Source: Candidatus Nomurabacteria bacterium RIFCSPLOWO2_01_FULL_36_10b
Lineage (GTDB): Bacteria; Patescibacteriota; Minisyncoccia; Phycocordibacterales; UBA1006
Reading direction: 5' to 3'
Length of the DNA stretch: 6,087 nucleotides
Assembly (NCBI GenBank): GCA_001785725.1
Contig: MFUQ01000006.1
Span: 1 to 6,087, forward strand
Shown: piece by piece, positions 5,895-6,087 of the stretch
How positions within the stretch are numbered: position 1 is the stretch's first letter
How the letters are laid out: each line of letters begins with the position of its first letter
The notes under the pieces: model-generated
What the model was told of the DNA's origin: nothing
Seen by the model: only the letters and a program-made list of their open reading frames with translations
The model's database searches: none
Program-made: the position numbers and the translations under genes

Positions 5895-6087
5895 TTACCA
5901 ATTAGGTTTAGATTGCGTATCATTATTATACCAGCGCATCATACATTCATCAATATAGTTAAAAAATCTTTCTTCTTCATCTTCATCATCAGATTTTAAC
6001 TTCTCCATATTAATACCAATTTTTTCACAAACAATTTCTTGTATTGATCTATCTGATTTTTCTATATCACCGTATTTGAATAAAAAT
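5895..6087 (-). CDS. C-terminal end of an unidentified acidic protein (5' end beyond window)
   Basis: The frame is open from the right edge to a TAA at 5897-5895, giving about 63 residues of a protein whose start lies outside. The visible part is hydrophilic, with an acidic run (SDDEDEEERFF) and an aromatic, Asn-rich end (MMRWYNNDT...PNW). There is no membrane segment and no motif I recognise. Its last codons overlap a promoter-like element (5953-5925). It is separated from prgI by a terminator-like hairpin, so it probably belongs to another transcription unit. A short gene starting at the internal ATG within the window is possible. The coding call rests only on the open frame and plausible composition. 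Confidence 0.5.
   Translation of the reverse strand, partial: FLFKYGDIEKSDRSIQEIVCEKIGINMEKLKSDDEDEEERFFNYIDECMMRWYNNDTQSKPNW
5925..5953 (-). promoter_or_regulatory. Near-consensus promoter inside the end of the upstream gene
   Basis: TTGATG (5953-5948), a 17-bp spacer and TATAAT (5930-5925) with an upstream TGG make a near-perfect sigma70-type promoter with an extended -10. It points toward prgI. Transcripts would begin near 5918 and carry a leader of about 90 nt through the hairpin at 5878-5845. It overlaps codons of the unidentified upstream gene, so it could be coincidental. Confidence 0.4.

Noticed and set aside
1..6087. CRISPR array, tRNA or rRNA gene, insertion sequence, or alternative genetic code
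   Set aside because: I saw no spaced repeats, no cloverleaf-like or rRNA-like segment, no transposase frame, and no in-frame TGA within the recognised genes.

Overview
The window looks like a piece of a chromosome from a Candidate Phyla Radiation bacterium (Patescibacteria, most likely Parcubacteria-like). The reasons are the AT-rich sequence, the standard genetic code (no in-frame TGA), and a gene set and order that I recall from that group: PrgI-like membrane protein, TraC-like/VirB4 N-terminal protein, VirB4 ATPase, a secreted multi-domain beta-sandwich protein, then a pilin-like protein. The assignment rests on recall of family sequence patterns, not on a search.

Everything recognisable is on the minus strand, so the window is read from right to left. 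From 6087 to 5895 is the C-terminal end of an unidentified acidic protein. From about 5878 to 5829 lies a terminator-like hairpin followed by an extended -10 promoter. The secretion operon follows: prgI-like (5828-5382), a TraC-like N-terminal VirB4 partner (5367-4699), the VirB4 ATPase (4682-2805), and a secreted protein with three Ig-like modules (2812-1817). Spacing between these genes is 14 nt, 16 nt and an 8-nt overlap. After a 58-nt gap with a second promoter-like element, a large gene starts at 1758 and runs off the left edge.

Together the genes encode the inner-membrane and cell-surface part of a type IV secretion/conjugation-like machine. PrgI is the membrane anchor in the VirB3 position, and the TraC-like protein plus VirB4 form the ATPase, split over two genes. 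Two exported proteins with near-identical signal-peptide ends (IYA/QQ and VYA/QQ) make the outer part.

The most striking item is the last gene. It is one continuous frame of at least 586 codons joining a signal peptide, a large exported N-terminal region, a VirB2/TrbC-like two-helix pilin module and an M23 (LytM-type) peptidoglycan hydrolase domain. It thus appears to combine the VirB2 (pilus subunit) and VirB1/PrgK (wall hydrolase) roles in one polypeptide. A second theme is translation initiation. None of the five complete gene starts has a Shine-Dalgarno sequence. Four of the five have a -10-like hexamer 6-8 nt before an ATG, which suggests leaderless transcripts. The best Shine-Dalgarno plus ATG in the window sits inside the TraC-like gene.
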